The notes beneath the pieces were generated by a model. That model was not told the DNA's origin and searched no databases. It worked only from the letters and a program-made list of their open reading frames with translations. The translations under genes and the position numbers were made by a program. This document shows positions 18,002 to 26,010 of a stretch of 64,000 nucleotides of DNA, piece by piece. How positions within the stretch are numbered: the first letter of the stretch is position 1; each line of letters begins with the position of its first letter. This DNA comes from Chitinophagales bacterium (GTDB taxonomy: Bacteria > Bacteroidota > Bacteroidia > Chitinophagales > Saprospiraceae), in assembly GCA_013298845.1 (NCBI GenBank), contig JAAFJN010000001.1:248001-312000 (forward strand). Direction: 5' to 3'.

Positions 18002-20431
18002 ATGATCAGACAATTTACGCTTTTATGCCTGCTGGCTTTGTGCGGCAGCGTAACAGTTTCTGCCCAATCGGGTTGTCCTGCCGGACAATCCACACTTCGG
18101 TTAGAAGTAACTCCCGACTTTTATTGGTATGAAGTCAGTTGGCGCGTTAAAGTGGTGCAAACCGGTGAGGTTTTGTATTCCGGTAATTGCCAAGACGAAG
18201 ATCCGGTCACGGTTACGTATTGCGTACCCGACAGCACCTGCATCGAATTTCTGATGCTCGACGACGCGGGTGACGGTTTACAACCCACGGGTTTTTATAA
18301 ACTATACCTTAACGACGTTTTAATTTTTGAAAACCCCGGCGGTGTCTACGGCCCCAGCGAAACAACCCTGTTCGGTTGTCCGCCCGGTTCCGGATGTACC
18401 AGTGCCATTGAATTACAGGAAGGCAGTTACACCACGAGTGAATCGGGAACGGTGACTTGGTATTCGTTTGTGCCACCGGCCAACGGTATTTATCAGGTAA
18501 GTACCTGCGACACAGCCAACCTTTGTCCCACCAAAATCTGGTTGTACGGAGAAGAATGTGGCTATATCGTGCCCTTTGAAAACAACCAGGGCACGTTGTT
18601 CTTCAGCGATGGTGGCTGCGACAATGATTCGACGTTGGCCACTGCTAATTTATTTTTGGCCGGTGGTGAAAAATACTACATGCGCATTGGTTACGCCAAC
18701 GGCAATTCGTGCAACGAAACTCCCGTTCATTTTAGCCTTTCTTACGTAGGTGCCATTGCGGGTTGTACCGATCCTAATGCCTGCAACTACAACCCATTGG
18801 CCTCCATCAGTGCCGATTGTATTTATCCCGGTAACCCCAATTGTCCCAACGCACCGGATTTGATGGTGGTAGAATCGGCGATCAAATCGTCCTTTGAATT
18901 GAGTTCCATCAATAACAACGACCCTTGTTTTATCGAAGAAGGTTGTTTAAAAGGAATGGGTTTGCGCAATTTGATTCGTTTTGATACCCACATTAAAAAT
19001 GTTGGTGATTCGGATTACTACATCGGTTTAACACCAAGCAGCCCACAAACACCGTCCACGCAATTTGTTTATGATCCTTGTCACAACCACTGGCACTACC
19101 TCGGTTACGCCGAATACGTGGTGTACGACGCTCAGGGCAATTACGTACCGGTGGGTTCCAAAACGGGTTTTTGTGTACTCGACCTGGAATGCAGCGACGG
19201 CGGCGATGGTAAATACGATTGCACCAATATGGGTATTACGGCCGGTTGCGGCGATATTTATGACAGTTACCTCGACTGCCAATGGATTGACATCACCGGA
19301 TTACCCGCCGGACAATACACTTTTGTAATGCGCGTGAACTGGGACCAAAGCCCCGATAAATTGGGCCGCGTGGAAAAAACCTACGATAACAACTGGGGAC
19401 AAGCGTGTTTTCAGTTGCAATACAACGCCAATGGTTCGCCGGACGTAGAATTAATTGAACCTTGCGCACCCTACGTGGATTGCCTCGGGATGCCTTACGG
19501 TAACTCAGAGATTGATTGTGAAGGTGTATGCGCCGCCAAGGGACCTGCTTTGCGCGGCGACCGCGACAAAGATTTAGACCGCGACCTGCAAGACGTACGT
19601 TCGTACATGACGGCTTCTTTGACGGATACAGCGGCGGTGAATACTTGCCGCGACTTGTACGCCGATAACCATACCGACGTGTACGATGCGGCGCTCTTGC
19701 AAGAGTGTAATTTGCACAATGCCGACCCGGCTTATTGGGGATCTCGTTTTGCTTGTGAATTCCCAACGGGTAAAGAACAAATCAACGACTTGGTAGATTT
19801 CCGTTTGGGCTTTTTGGATACGTTGGCCAAAACCTTGGACATTCGCATTCGCAACCCATTTAATAAAGTGGTAGGTTACGAATTGCAATTGGCCGGTATT
19901 GTGATTGACAGCGTTGAAAACCTTTCCGCCGAATTTCAGGCGGAGATCATGCACACGGATAACCGTATCGTTGCATTGGCCACCACGGAGGCTGTCATGA
20001 ACAAACATTCGCAGCCCACCAATACACTTCGGGTGCATTACAGCACCATTGCCGGTAGTCTTACCGCTTGTATTGATTCGGTGATTGCCGTTGTTAATGA
20101 AAAATATAACAAAAGTATTTCGAGCATTACGTCGCCTTCGTGCGCGAGTGTAGCGGTGAGCAGCAGCAATGATATTCCGGTGGTAGGCGCTTTTGCGGTA
20201 TCGGTAGTGCCCAATCCCGCTTTGGAAACCACGGCAGTATTCTTCAGCAACAGCCGCCAGTTACCAACGGATATTTCCATTACCGATTTGCAGGGCCGCG
20301 TTGTGCGTACGTTTAAAGGTGTTCGGGATGATAATTTCACTATTTCGCGCCAGGAGATGGCAAGTGGTATTTATTTGATACATTTGCGCAACGAAAATGG
20401 CCTTTCAGTGGCCAAATTAATCTGGCAATAA
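18002..20431 (+). CDS. Secreted lysyl oxidase homologue with dockerin-like and T9SS type A domains
   Basis: An exported 809-residue protein. Residues 1-21 are a signal peptide ending VSAQ. A beta-rich PPC-like domain covers about 130-245 and a GCTDPNACNYNP repeat follows at about 250. Residues about 285-470 match the animal lysyl oxidase catalytic domain. Three copper-binding histidines sit at 361, 363 and 365 in CHNHWH (animal CHQHYH). The lysine and tyrosine that form the LTQ cofactor align with Lys387 (GSKTGFC) and Tyr420 (GDIYDSYLDCQW), with DCQWIDITGLPAGQY after them. Two dockerin-like calcium loops lie at about 519-575 (GDRDKDLDRD and DLYADNHTDVYD). The T9SS type A sorting domain is at about 733-809 (VVPNPALETT to LIWQ). 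Predicted to oxidise lysine side chains, cross-linking extracellular protein; the substrate is unknown. A flippase gene follows 3 nt later. Confidence 0.85.
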   Translation: MIRQFTLLCLLALCGSVTVSAQSGCPAGQSTLRLEVTPDFYWYEVSWRVKVVQTGEVLYSGNCQDEDPVTVTYCVPDSTCIEFLMLDDAGDGLQPTGFYKLYLNDVLIFENPGGVYGPSETTLFGCPPGSGCTSAIELQEGSYTTSESGTVTWYSFVPPANGIYQVSTCDTANLCPTKIWLYGEECGYIVPFENNQGTLFFSDGGCDNDSTLATANLFLAGGEKYYMRIGYANGNSCNETPVHFSLSYVGAIAGCTDPNACNYNPLASISADCIYPGNPNCPNAPDLMVVESAIKSSFELSSINNNDPCFIEEGCLKGMGLRNLIRFDTHIKNVGDSDYYIGLTPSSPQTPSTQFVYDPCHNHWHYLGYAEYVVYDAQGNYVPVGSKTGFCVLDLECSDGGDGKYDCTNMGITAGCGDIYDSYLDCQWIDITGLPAGQYTFVMRVNWDQSPDKLGRVEKTYDNNWGQACFQLQYNANGSPDVELIEPCAPYVDCLGMPYGNSEIDCEGVCAAKGPALRGDRDKDLDRDLQDVRSYMTASLTDTAAVNTCRDLYADNHTDVYDAALLQECNLHNADPAYWGSRFACEFPTGKEQINDLVDFRLGFLDTLAKTLDIRIRNPFNKVVGYELQLAGIVIDSVENLSAEFQAEIMHTDNRIVALATTEAVMNKHSQPTNTLRVHYSTIAGSLTACIDSVIAVVNEKYNKSISSITSPSCASVAVSSSNDIPVVGAFAVSVVPNPALETTAVFFSNSRQLPTDISITDLQGRVVRTFKGVRDDNFTISRQEMASGIYLIHLRNENGLSVAKLIWQ

Positions 20432-20434
20432 ACA

Positions 20435-21745
20435 TTGTTACGTTCAGGTTTTTATACCTTACTGGAAAAAGGTTCCGGGCTTGTTTTTTCTTTGGTCACC
20501 GCTATGCTATTGTTGCGGGGTTTGTCCAAAGAAGATTTCGCAGCCTGGGGCCTTTTTCTTGTTATTACCTATTTTTTAGAAATGGGCCGCAGTGGTTTGC
20601 TCCAAAATGGCCTCATGACGTTTATTGCCCGTCACCCGGAGGAAGCGCCGGTTATTATCAGCACCGAACTGGTGCTTAACGTCGTTTTTTCGGTAATATC
20701 CATTTTCCTAATGTTGTTAGCCGCTCCGTGGCTGGCCGAATCGTTTCATTTACCCCAGTTTTTGAGTTTGTTACCGGCTTACTATGCCGCCAATATGGCC
20801 ATGATTGGGTTGTATCATTCCAATTTTGTGCAACAATCGTACGTAGAATTTCGGGGGATTTTTTGGGGGACATTTTTTATGCGCGGCACCTTATTCGCTT
20901 GGGTGGTTGGGAGTAAAATAATGGGTTGGCCGTTAAATATTTCCACCCTAAGTTGGGTCTTTTTTGCGGGAATTTGCCTTGGAACCGTGGCCTCCTGGTG
21001 GTTTTCGCGGCCTTTTTTGCGACATTCGTTTCATTTTGACCAACGTTGGGTGGGGCGTTTTTTTCATTATGGCAAATACGTGTTGGGAACCAATCTCAGC
21101 GCCATGTTGTACAAAAATATTGACAAACTGGCATTAGGGCAGTTGGCCGGTCCGGCGGCATTTGCGGTGTACGACGCGGCGGGAAAAGTCACCCAAATGG
21201 TAGAAGCGCCGTCGTTCAGCATTGCCTCGGCGGTATTTCCGAGCAGTGCCCGCACCATGCAGGAGAACGGTACGGAAGGGATCAAGCGGCTGTACGAGCA
21301 AAGTGTGGGCGTTATTTTGGCCATTATATTGCCGTTTTTGCTGCTATCCGTCGTTTTTGCCCGCCCACTGATGCTATTGTTTGCGGGCGATCAATACGCA
21401 GACTCCGCCGGTATTTTGCAGGTGACAGCATTTTTCGGGTTATTTATGCCCTTCGCCGTTCAGTTTGGCACGGTCCTCGACTCTACCGGTCACCCGGATG
21501 TAAACTTTCGGTACACTTTATTCACGGCGGTTTTGAACCTCCTGCTGAGTTATGGGTTAATCCCGACGTTGGGTTTGTACGGCGCAGCATTTGCCATTTT
21601 GTTGGGTTATTCCGTTAGTTTTGTACTGATGCAGCGCGTGTTGAACCGCCGGTTTGGCATTCAATGGTGGCGGGCATTTGTATTTGTTCCGCAGGCTTAC
21701 GCCTTGGGATGGGGCATTATCCAACGTTTTTTAGGTAAAAAGTAA
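20435..21745 (+). CDS. Polysaccharide flippase (Wzx-like, MATE/MOP superfamily)
   Basis: An inner-membrane protein of 436 residues with about 12 hydrophobic segments, of the oligosaccharide flippase type that moves lipid-linked glycans across the membrane. Typical features are an N-terminal LLRGLSKEDFAAWGLF block, the central KYVLGTNLSAMLYKNIDKLALGQL motif near residue 215 and a later LFAGDQYADSAGILQV block. It begins at TTG 3 nt after the lysyl oxidase stop, so the two may be co-transcribed. No glycosyltransferases are adjacent, so the cargo is unknown. dapF follows 5 nt later. Confidence 0.85.
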   Translation: MLRSGFYTLLEKGSGLVFSLVTAMLLLRGLSKEDFAAWGLFLVITYFLEMGRSGLLQNGLMTFIARHPEEAPVIISTELVLNVVFSVISIFLMLLAAPWLAESFHLPQFLSLLPAYYAANMAMIGLYHSNFVQQSYVEFRGIFWGTFFMRGTLFAWVVGSKIMGWPLNISTLSWVFFAGICLGTVASWWFSRPFLRHSFHFDQRWVGRFFHYGKYVLGTNLSAMLYKNIDKLALGQLAGPAAFAVYDAAGKVTQMVEAPSFSIASAVFPSSARTMQENGTEGIKRLYEQSVGVILAIILPFLLLSVVFARPLMLLFAGDQYADSAGILQVTAFFGLFMPFAVQFGTVLDSTGHPDVNFRYTLFTAVLNLLLSYGLIPTLGLYGAAFAILLGYSVSFVLMQRVLNRRFGIQWWRAFVFVPQAYALGWGIIQRFLGKK

Positions 21746-21750
21746 AAATT

Positions 21751-22566
21751 ATGACGATTCCTTTTGTAAAATACCACGGCGCGGGTAACGATTTTATCAT
21801 GGTAGACCAGCGGGCGCACCAATGGATTAACCGCACGGATAAAGCCTTGGTCGCTGCTTTGTGCCACCGCCGGTTTGGGATTGGAGCCGACGGGCTTATC
21901 TTGTTACAACACGCGGCGGAGCACGGCTACGAAATGGTGTATTTTAACGCCGACGGCGGTGAAAGCACCCTTTGTGGTAACGGTGGCCGGTGTTTTGTGG
22001 CATTTGCCAAACATCTGGGGATTTCACAGGATACATTCCACTTTTTGGCCGTAGATGGTCCGCACGAAGCCACTATTGCGGCGCATCCCGACGGAGCGGC
22101 GCACCACGAATGGGTAGAGTTGCACATGAACGACGTTCGGGACATAGAACAATTACCCGGTGACGTGTACGTGCTGAACACGGGATCGCCGCATTATATT
22201 GCTTTTGAAAAAAATATTTCGGCGCAGGACATGGTGCAGCAAGGACGGGCGGTTCGGTATTCGGATCGTTTTCGGGACGGGGGAATTAACGTCAATTTGG
22301 TGGAAGAAAATGCCCCGAATAATTTATCCATCCGTACTTACGAGCGCGGGGTAGAAGACGAGACCCTTGCTTGCGGAACGGGCGTTACGGCGGCGGCCAT
22401 TGCGTATGTGCGCAAAAATGGCGATCCCGGCGCGCATTATATCCCGGTGAAAGCCGTGGGCGGCGATTTGGGGGTTCGGTTACAGTTTAACGCGGACGGA
22501 ACATTTAGTCAAATTTGGTTGTGCGGCCCGGCGCAACGCGTGTTTGAGGGTAGTGTACCGGCATAA
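21751..22566 (+). CDS. dapF: Diaminopimelate epimerase
   Basis: Converts LL- to meso-diaminopimelate for lysine and peptidoglycan synthesis. The 271 residues are full length. The two catalytic cysteines are present in their signatures: Cys75 in GESTLCGNGGRC and Cys208 in ETLACGTGVTAAA. The N-terminus FVKYHGAGNDF is typical. Last gene of a run that starts with the lysyl oxidase homologue; gaps are 3 and 5 nt, so it is probably transcribed with them despite unrelated functions. Confidence 0.95.
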   Translation: MTIPFVKYHGAGNDFIMVDQRAHQWINRTDKALVAALCHRRFGIGADGLILLQHAAEHGYEMVYFNADGGESTLCGNGGRCFVAFAKHLGISQDTFHFLAVDGPHEATIAAHPDGAAHHEWVELHMNDVRDIEQLPGDVYVLNTGSPHYIAFEKNISAQDMVQQGRAVRYSDRFRDGGINVNLVEENAPNNLSIRTYERGVEDETLACGTGVTAAAIAYVRKNGDPGAHYIPVKAVGGDLGVRLQFNADGTFSQIWLCGPAQRVFEGSVPA

Positions 22567-22606
22567 AAAAAGTTTTGGTTACGCACGGGGGCAATAACCA
22601 AAACTT
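22565..22606 (-). terminator. Terminator of the SHOCT-domain gene
   Basis: A perfect 12-bp stem AAGTTTTGGTTA / TAACCAAAACTT (22570-22581 and 22595-22606). On the minus strand it is followed by a T7 run, closing the gene ending at 22634. Confidence 0.8.
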
Positions 22607-22633
22607 GCAGACAAGCCGATTTGGAGCGGTAAA

Positions 22634-23311
22634 TTACAAATCCGACAACAGTTTTCCTTTCATTTGGGTAAATTCCTCTTCGGTGAGGATACCTGCGTCG
22701 CGCATTTCGGCCAGTTTTTTAATTTTATCAATGGTATTATCGGTGTTAGAAACCGTTTTGTCCTCGTTTTTGAGTTCGGTAACGATTTTTTTCCCTTCTT
22801 CTACCTCCTGTTTATAAGTAGATTTGGCTTTGGTGATGTCCAAATCTTCGAGGGTTCCGCCGTTGTGAAAATGTTGGGCAACGATATTTCCGAGGGCGTA
22901 CGTACTGGCTCCGGAAAGGACGGGCATACTAATTTCACCAATAACAGTACCCACCCCCGGAATGGCTTTGACGAGGCTGGCTCCCAATCGGGCGACACCG
23001 GTACCGGCAACCGCCGAGATAAAGTTTTTACCGAGGGTATCCAAAAAGCCCACCTGATACAGTTTGGCCAGTTGGCGGAGCATATTGAGTTGTACTGCGC
23101 TTACGGCCAAAAGATCGGCACCGGGGAACGGCACCAAAGCGGCACCCATCGAAAACCCGATGTGGTTGCGTATAATTTCTTTGGCTTTCGCCTGTTTATC
23201 TGCGTGTTGCATGTATTGGTGGTATTGGTGAAGGTGGCGTTCAAACTGGTATTGGTCAAATAAGTGCAATACCGTGTTAAGTCGAGTGAGCATAGAGAGC
23301 CTTTTGTTCAT
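22634..23311 (-). CDS. DUF697-like protein with C-terminal SHOCT domain
   Basis: A 225-residue protein (from the ATG at 23311; an 18-codon extension is open upstream). Residues about 40-145 are alternating helices rich in Gly and Ala (GFSMGAALVPFPGADLLAV, KAIPGVGTVIGEIS) resembling DUF697/YcjF-type membrane-associated domains. The last 25 residues are a SHOCT domain (LAEMRDAGILTEEEFTQMK), a short oligomerisation motif. A charged linker joins them. Probably membrane-associated; the process is unknown. Its terminator is at 22565-22606. Confidence 0.75.
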   Translation of the reverse strand: MNKRLSMLTRLNTVLHLFDQYQFERHLHQYHQYMQHADKQAKAKEIIRNHIGFSMGAALVPFPGADLLAVSAVQLNMLRQLAKLYQVGFLDTLGKNFISAVAGTGVARLGASLVKAIPGVGTVIGEISMPVLSGASTYALGNIVAQHFHNGGTLEDLDITKAKSTYKQEVEEGKKIVTELKNEDKTVSNTDNTIDKIKKLAEMRDAGILTEEEFTQMKGKLLSDL

Positions 23312-23386
23312 GGCAACGACAATATTCGGTGACAGCGCGGAGCCTGCCACCGAATACACGACCAATACCGGGAAATAAACGATGAA

Positions 23387-23429
23387 TTCGGCGGTTTGAA
23401 ACCCCTCGGCTTGCGCCGGTGGGGGTTTC
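23387..23429. repeat. 43-nt palindromic repeat, copy 1
   Basis: Begins TTCGGCGGTTTG. The inner stem is GAAACCCC / GGGGTTTC around a CGGC-rich centre. An outer arm TCGGC pairs with GCCGA just downstream (to about 23439). Copy 2 differs at one position. Confidence 0.75.
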
Positions 23430-23597
23430 GTCAGCCGACGCCCACTTGCCTAAGGCGTCCAAAAGGTTACGGTAAGTTGATATATTTTCAGGGCCGCTAA
23501 CAAGAGAATCACCACAAGTTAGAATTGAAAAAACACGGTGGTACGATAGGAAAACGGCTCATTTTTGTTTCTTGAAGGGTCGGGTTGTGTTGCTCTT

Positions 23598-23640
23598 TTC
23601 GGCGGTTTGAAACCCCTCGGCTTGCGCCGGTGGAGGTTTC
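23598..23640. repeat. 43-nt palindromic repeat, copy 2
   Basis: 42 of 43 positions match copy 1, 211 nt away in the same orientation. The outer arm GGCG pairs with CGCC just downstream. REP-like unit. Confidence 0.75.
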
Positions 23641-23667
23641 AGTCGCCATTGGTGTAGGTGGAAATTA

Positions 23668-23796
23668 TTATGTATTTGTAACATCATCAATAATAATTTC
23701 GAGATTGTTTTTCTCCTGAGGCGTAAGTGTATTCCATTGATCAGGAGTGCTCAAAAGGCCGATTTGGAGAAGCAGGTAAATGAACCAAGGTAGCAT
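23668..23796 (-). CDS. 42-aa hydrophobic small peptide (right copy)
   Basis: ATG at 23794-23796, stop at 23668-23670. The first 15 residues are hydrophobic (MLPWFIYLLLQIGLL), the middle is polar with LTPQEK, and the tail is LEIIIDDV. The length and plan equal those of the peptide at 933-1061, whose tail is FIIIEE. It is divergent from the helical-repeat protein at 24310 with 513 nt between, against 522 nt at the left locus. The promoter sequence is shared (GTGTCCTTG and TTTGCATCATCA). No named family is recognised; a signal, membrane or toxin-like peptide is possible. Confidence 0.55.
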   Translation of the reverse strand: MLPWFIYLLLQIGLLSTPDQWNTLTPQEKNNLEIIIDDVTNT

Positions 23797-23847
23797 GATA
23801 GTTATTTTTGTTTGAAAGGTGAATTAATGTTTGAAAGAATGATGATG

Positions 23848-23879
23848 CAAAGATAACGGGTGAAAAAGCGGCTGCGCAA
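23848..23879 (-). promoter_or_regulatory. Promoter of the right 42-aa peptide
   Basis: On the minus strand TTG (23879-23877) and TATCTTTG (23855-23848), a perfect -7 box, are 21 nt apart. The flanking blocks GTGTCCTTG and TTTGCATCATCA are identical to those at the left locus. Confidence 0.65.
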
Positions 23880-23912
23880 GGACACTTACACGCATTTTGG
23901 ACAGGGCAAATT
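23880..23912. repeat. 33-nt direct repeat, copy 1
   Basis: Starts GGACACTTACACGCATTTTGG and continues ACAGGGCAAATT. It abuts the -33 element of the peptide promoter. Matches copy 2 (24006-24038) at 31 of 33 positions. Confidence 0.75.
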
Positions 23913-24005
23913 AAAAAATAAGAACCGTTTTTTGTTTTTAGAAGACTGATAATCAATGGCTTGTGTCTGATTTTTTTGGACATTTTTCGTTCGTTTTTTT
24001 ATCTT

Positions 24006-24038
24006 GGACACTTATACGTATTTTGGACAGGGCAAATT
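24006..24038. repeat. 33-nt direct repeat, copy 2
   Basis: Same orientation as copy 1, 126 nt downstream, differing only by two C-to-T changes. It could be a binding site for a regulator of the divergent pair. Confidence 0.75.
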
Positions 24039-24179
24039 TTGGGAAAAGGGACGAACGATAAAGCGGGTTTTTGCAGTAGAACTGGTGTTATGAAAGTGTT
24101 TTTAGCAAACAGCGCAATAAAATTTTGTAAAAAAGTCGAAATTTAGCAAATATTTTTCTTGTGTAATAATATTTATTTC

Positions 24180-24187
24180 TATCTTTG
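24180..24187 (+). promoter_or_regulatory. -7 promoter box of the 518-aa helical-repeat gene
   Basis: TATCTTTG, a perfect TAnnTTTG, with TTG 18 nt upstream (24159-24161). 122 nt before the start codon. Confidence 0.6.
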
Positions 24188-24309
24188 CCCTGTAATTCAC
24201 ATGTTTTAATGTCTTCTGGTACTTATTGATTTGTCGTAATTCAGTTAAGGCCTGTGAATTTGCATTAAATTCTTCACATCTTCTCATTCAAAACACTACC
24301 TAAATAATT

Positions 24310-25866
24310 ATGGAAGAACTTAAAGAACTAATCTACATATTGGATAGATATGTAATTCGCGACATCAATGTCATCACAAATCCTGATAAAAAGAAAACTA
24401 AGGAAGAAAGTCGTTATTGGGAATTCTATTTAGGTATCCAAAAGGATCGATGGAAAGCCGATGAGGATGCATCCAAGCATTTTGGTTATCAGACTAAAGG
24501 TGATAAAGGATATCGGCGATTGAAGGAGGGTTTAAAAGAAAGACTGCTTAACTCTGCTTTTTTTGTGGAGATAAATATCGAAGGCCAGACAGAATATCAG
24601 CGGAAAAGACAGGAAGCGGCCAAAATGATCGCACTTTCTGAATTACTAATAATTGTAGGTGCACGCACAAGCTATTTTTCTGTGGCAGAAAAAGCGTTAT
24701 CATTATCGCTTGATATAGGCAATACATCACTGGTGATTCAAGTAGTTTCCAACCTGCGAATTTATTATTCTATGCACCCAAAGTATAATAAAGATTACGC
24801 CAGAGTTAGTAAAATATTTGATGCGCACTGGCCAAGTTTCAAATTAGAAACAGACTTACAGACAGATTATGCCTCACTTGTATCCCAACTAAATAATAAG
24901 AAGGGGTTTAAAAAAGAATTTGCGCCTTTAGCAGCAGATTGTTATAAGAAATATGAAGTGCACAAAGAGGCCTGCAAAACATACATGTTTCAAGTATATA
25001 TTAGGGTGTTTGAAGTTTACATGTATGTTTTGTCTCATAATTGGCAGGCTGCTGTATCAGCATGTGATCAAGCCATAGAAACGCTTAGTCTCTATAAGTA
25101 TACGAGTAGTGAGAAAGTTAATATTTTCAAAACTCAAAAAGCAAGTTGCCTCTTAATGTTAGGAAGATACAATGAGGCATTTGATATCTTAAACAAGAAT
25201 ATTAATGGAATCATTGAAGGCAAGATTACCTGGTTCAAAAACCGCGAAATAGCCGCTATCACCTCCCTATACGCCGAAAAATACCAACAAGCGTGGGATC
25301 TGGTTCAAATGGCCACCAAACACGATCGTTTTGGAACCATTTCGGAGGTAGATCAGGAAACGTGGCGTTTGTACGAGGGTTATTTGCAGTTAATTAGCCG
25401 GATAAACAAAGAAGAATACTGGTCGAAAGACGATAGTGCGGCTTCAAAATTCCGCCTCAATCGTTTGCTCAACGAAATGCCGCTGTACAGCCAGGACAAG
25501 CGCGGGGGCAATATCCCCATGCTGATTTTACAAATCCTGTTTTACGTGACGGAGTTGAGCGAAAACAAAAAAGCCTTCGACGAAATTACCAACCGCGTCG
25601 AAGCCCTGCGCAAATACAACGACCGCAACCTCGACCCGGACGAAGAGCACGTGCGCTCCGATTGTTTTATTTCCTTGCTGACGTTGTTGCCCAAATACAT
25701 CTACAAACCCGTTGACCTGGCCAAAGCGGCGCATCCGATGCTGGCCAAAATGAAAGGATACCAAACGGATATCATTGACAATAGTTTTGAAGTGGAAGTG
25801 GTGCCCTACGAGCGCCAATGGGAATGGATCATGCGCTATATCAATGAGTTATCCGAAAAGAAATAA
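24310..25866 (+). CDS. TPR-like helical-repeat protein of unknown function
   Basis: A 518-residue soluble protein, all helical by composition. Residues about 1-95 are the conserved N-terminal block shared with the truncated gene at 1-410 (YLGI near 41, a DEDASKHF stretch, YRRLKEGL near 71-78, FFVE near 86). Tetratricopeptide-like helix pairs follow, for example NWQAAVSACDQAIETLSLY at about 246-264 and LMLGRYNEAFDILNKNI at about 285-301. No enzyme motif or DNA-binding helix-turn-helix is obvious. It is divergent from a 42-aa hydrophobic peptide. Base use changes within the gene: AT-rich codons up to about 25220, then GC-rich codons, suggesting a mosaic. Intracellular TPR proteins paired with small peptides recall RRNPP receptors of Firmicutes, but that is only an analogy. 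Confidence 0.8.
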   Translation: MEELKELIYILDRYVIRDINVITNPDKKKTKEESRYWEFYLGIQKDRWKADEDASKHFGYQTKGDKGYRRLKEGLKERLLNSAFFVEINIEGQTEYQRKRQEAAKMIALSELLIIVGARTSYFSVAEKALSLSLDIGNTSLVIQVVSNLRIYYSMHPKYNKDYARVSKIFDAHWPSFKLETDLQTDYASLVSQLNNKKGFKKEFAPLAADCYKKYEVHKEACKTYMFQVYIRVFEVYMYVLSHNWQAAVSACDQAIETLSLYKYTSSEKVNIFKTQKASCLLMLGRYNEAFDILNKNINGIIEGKITWFKNREIAAITSLYAEKYQQAWDLVQMATKHDRFGTISEVDQETWRLYEGYLQLISRINKEEYWSKDDSAASKFRLNRLLNEMPLYSQDKRGGNIPMLILQILFYVTELSENKKAFDEITNRVEALRKYNDRNLDPDEEHVRSDCFISLLTLLPKYIYKPVDLAKAAHPMLAKMKGYQTDIIDNSFEVEVVPYERQWEWIMRYINELSEKK

Positions 25867-26010
25867 TAGCGCGCGCCGACGCAAAACCGGCCCCTGTCAA
25901 AGATAATAATCCGCCTATTTCATCGAAAAACAAAAATACCGGGGGCGGGCGAATGTGCCCGTCCCTATTCTTTCTACAACAAAGCCCGCCCGGCACTGTT
26001 AGGCATTATT

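Larger units (their letters stand above)
23366..23667. other. Gene-free stretch with two copies of a 43-nt palindromic repeat
   Basis: No credible coding frame. It contains repeat copies at 23387-23429 and 23598-23640, described separately. Confidence 0.6.
23797..24309. other. Divergent intergenic region with promoters and 33-nt direct repeats
   Basis: Holds the minus-strand peptide promoter (23848-23879), the plus-strand promoter of the helical-repeat gene (24180-24187) and two near-identical 33-nt repeats. A minus-strand frame of 80 codons at 23741-23983 crosses the promoter and repeat and is rejected. Confidence 0.6.

Noticed and set aside
23741-23983. 80-codon minus-strand frame
   Set aside because: Overlaps the 42-aa peptide in another frame, its promoter and a direct repeat; no family resemblance.
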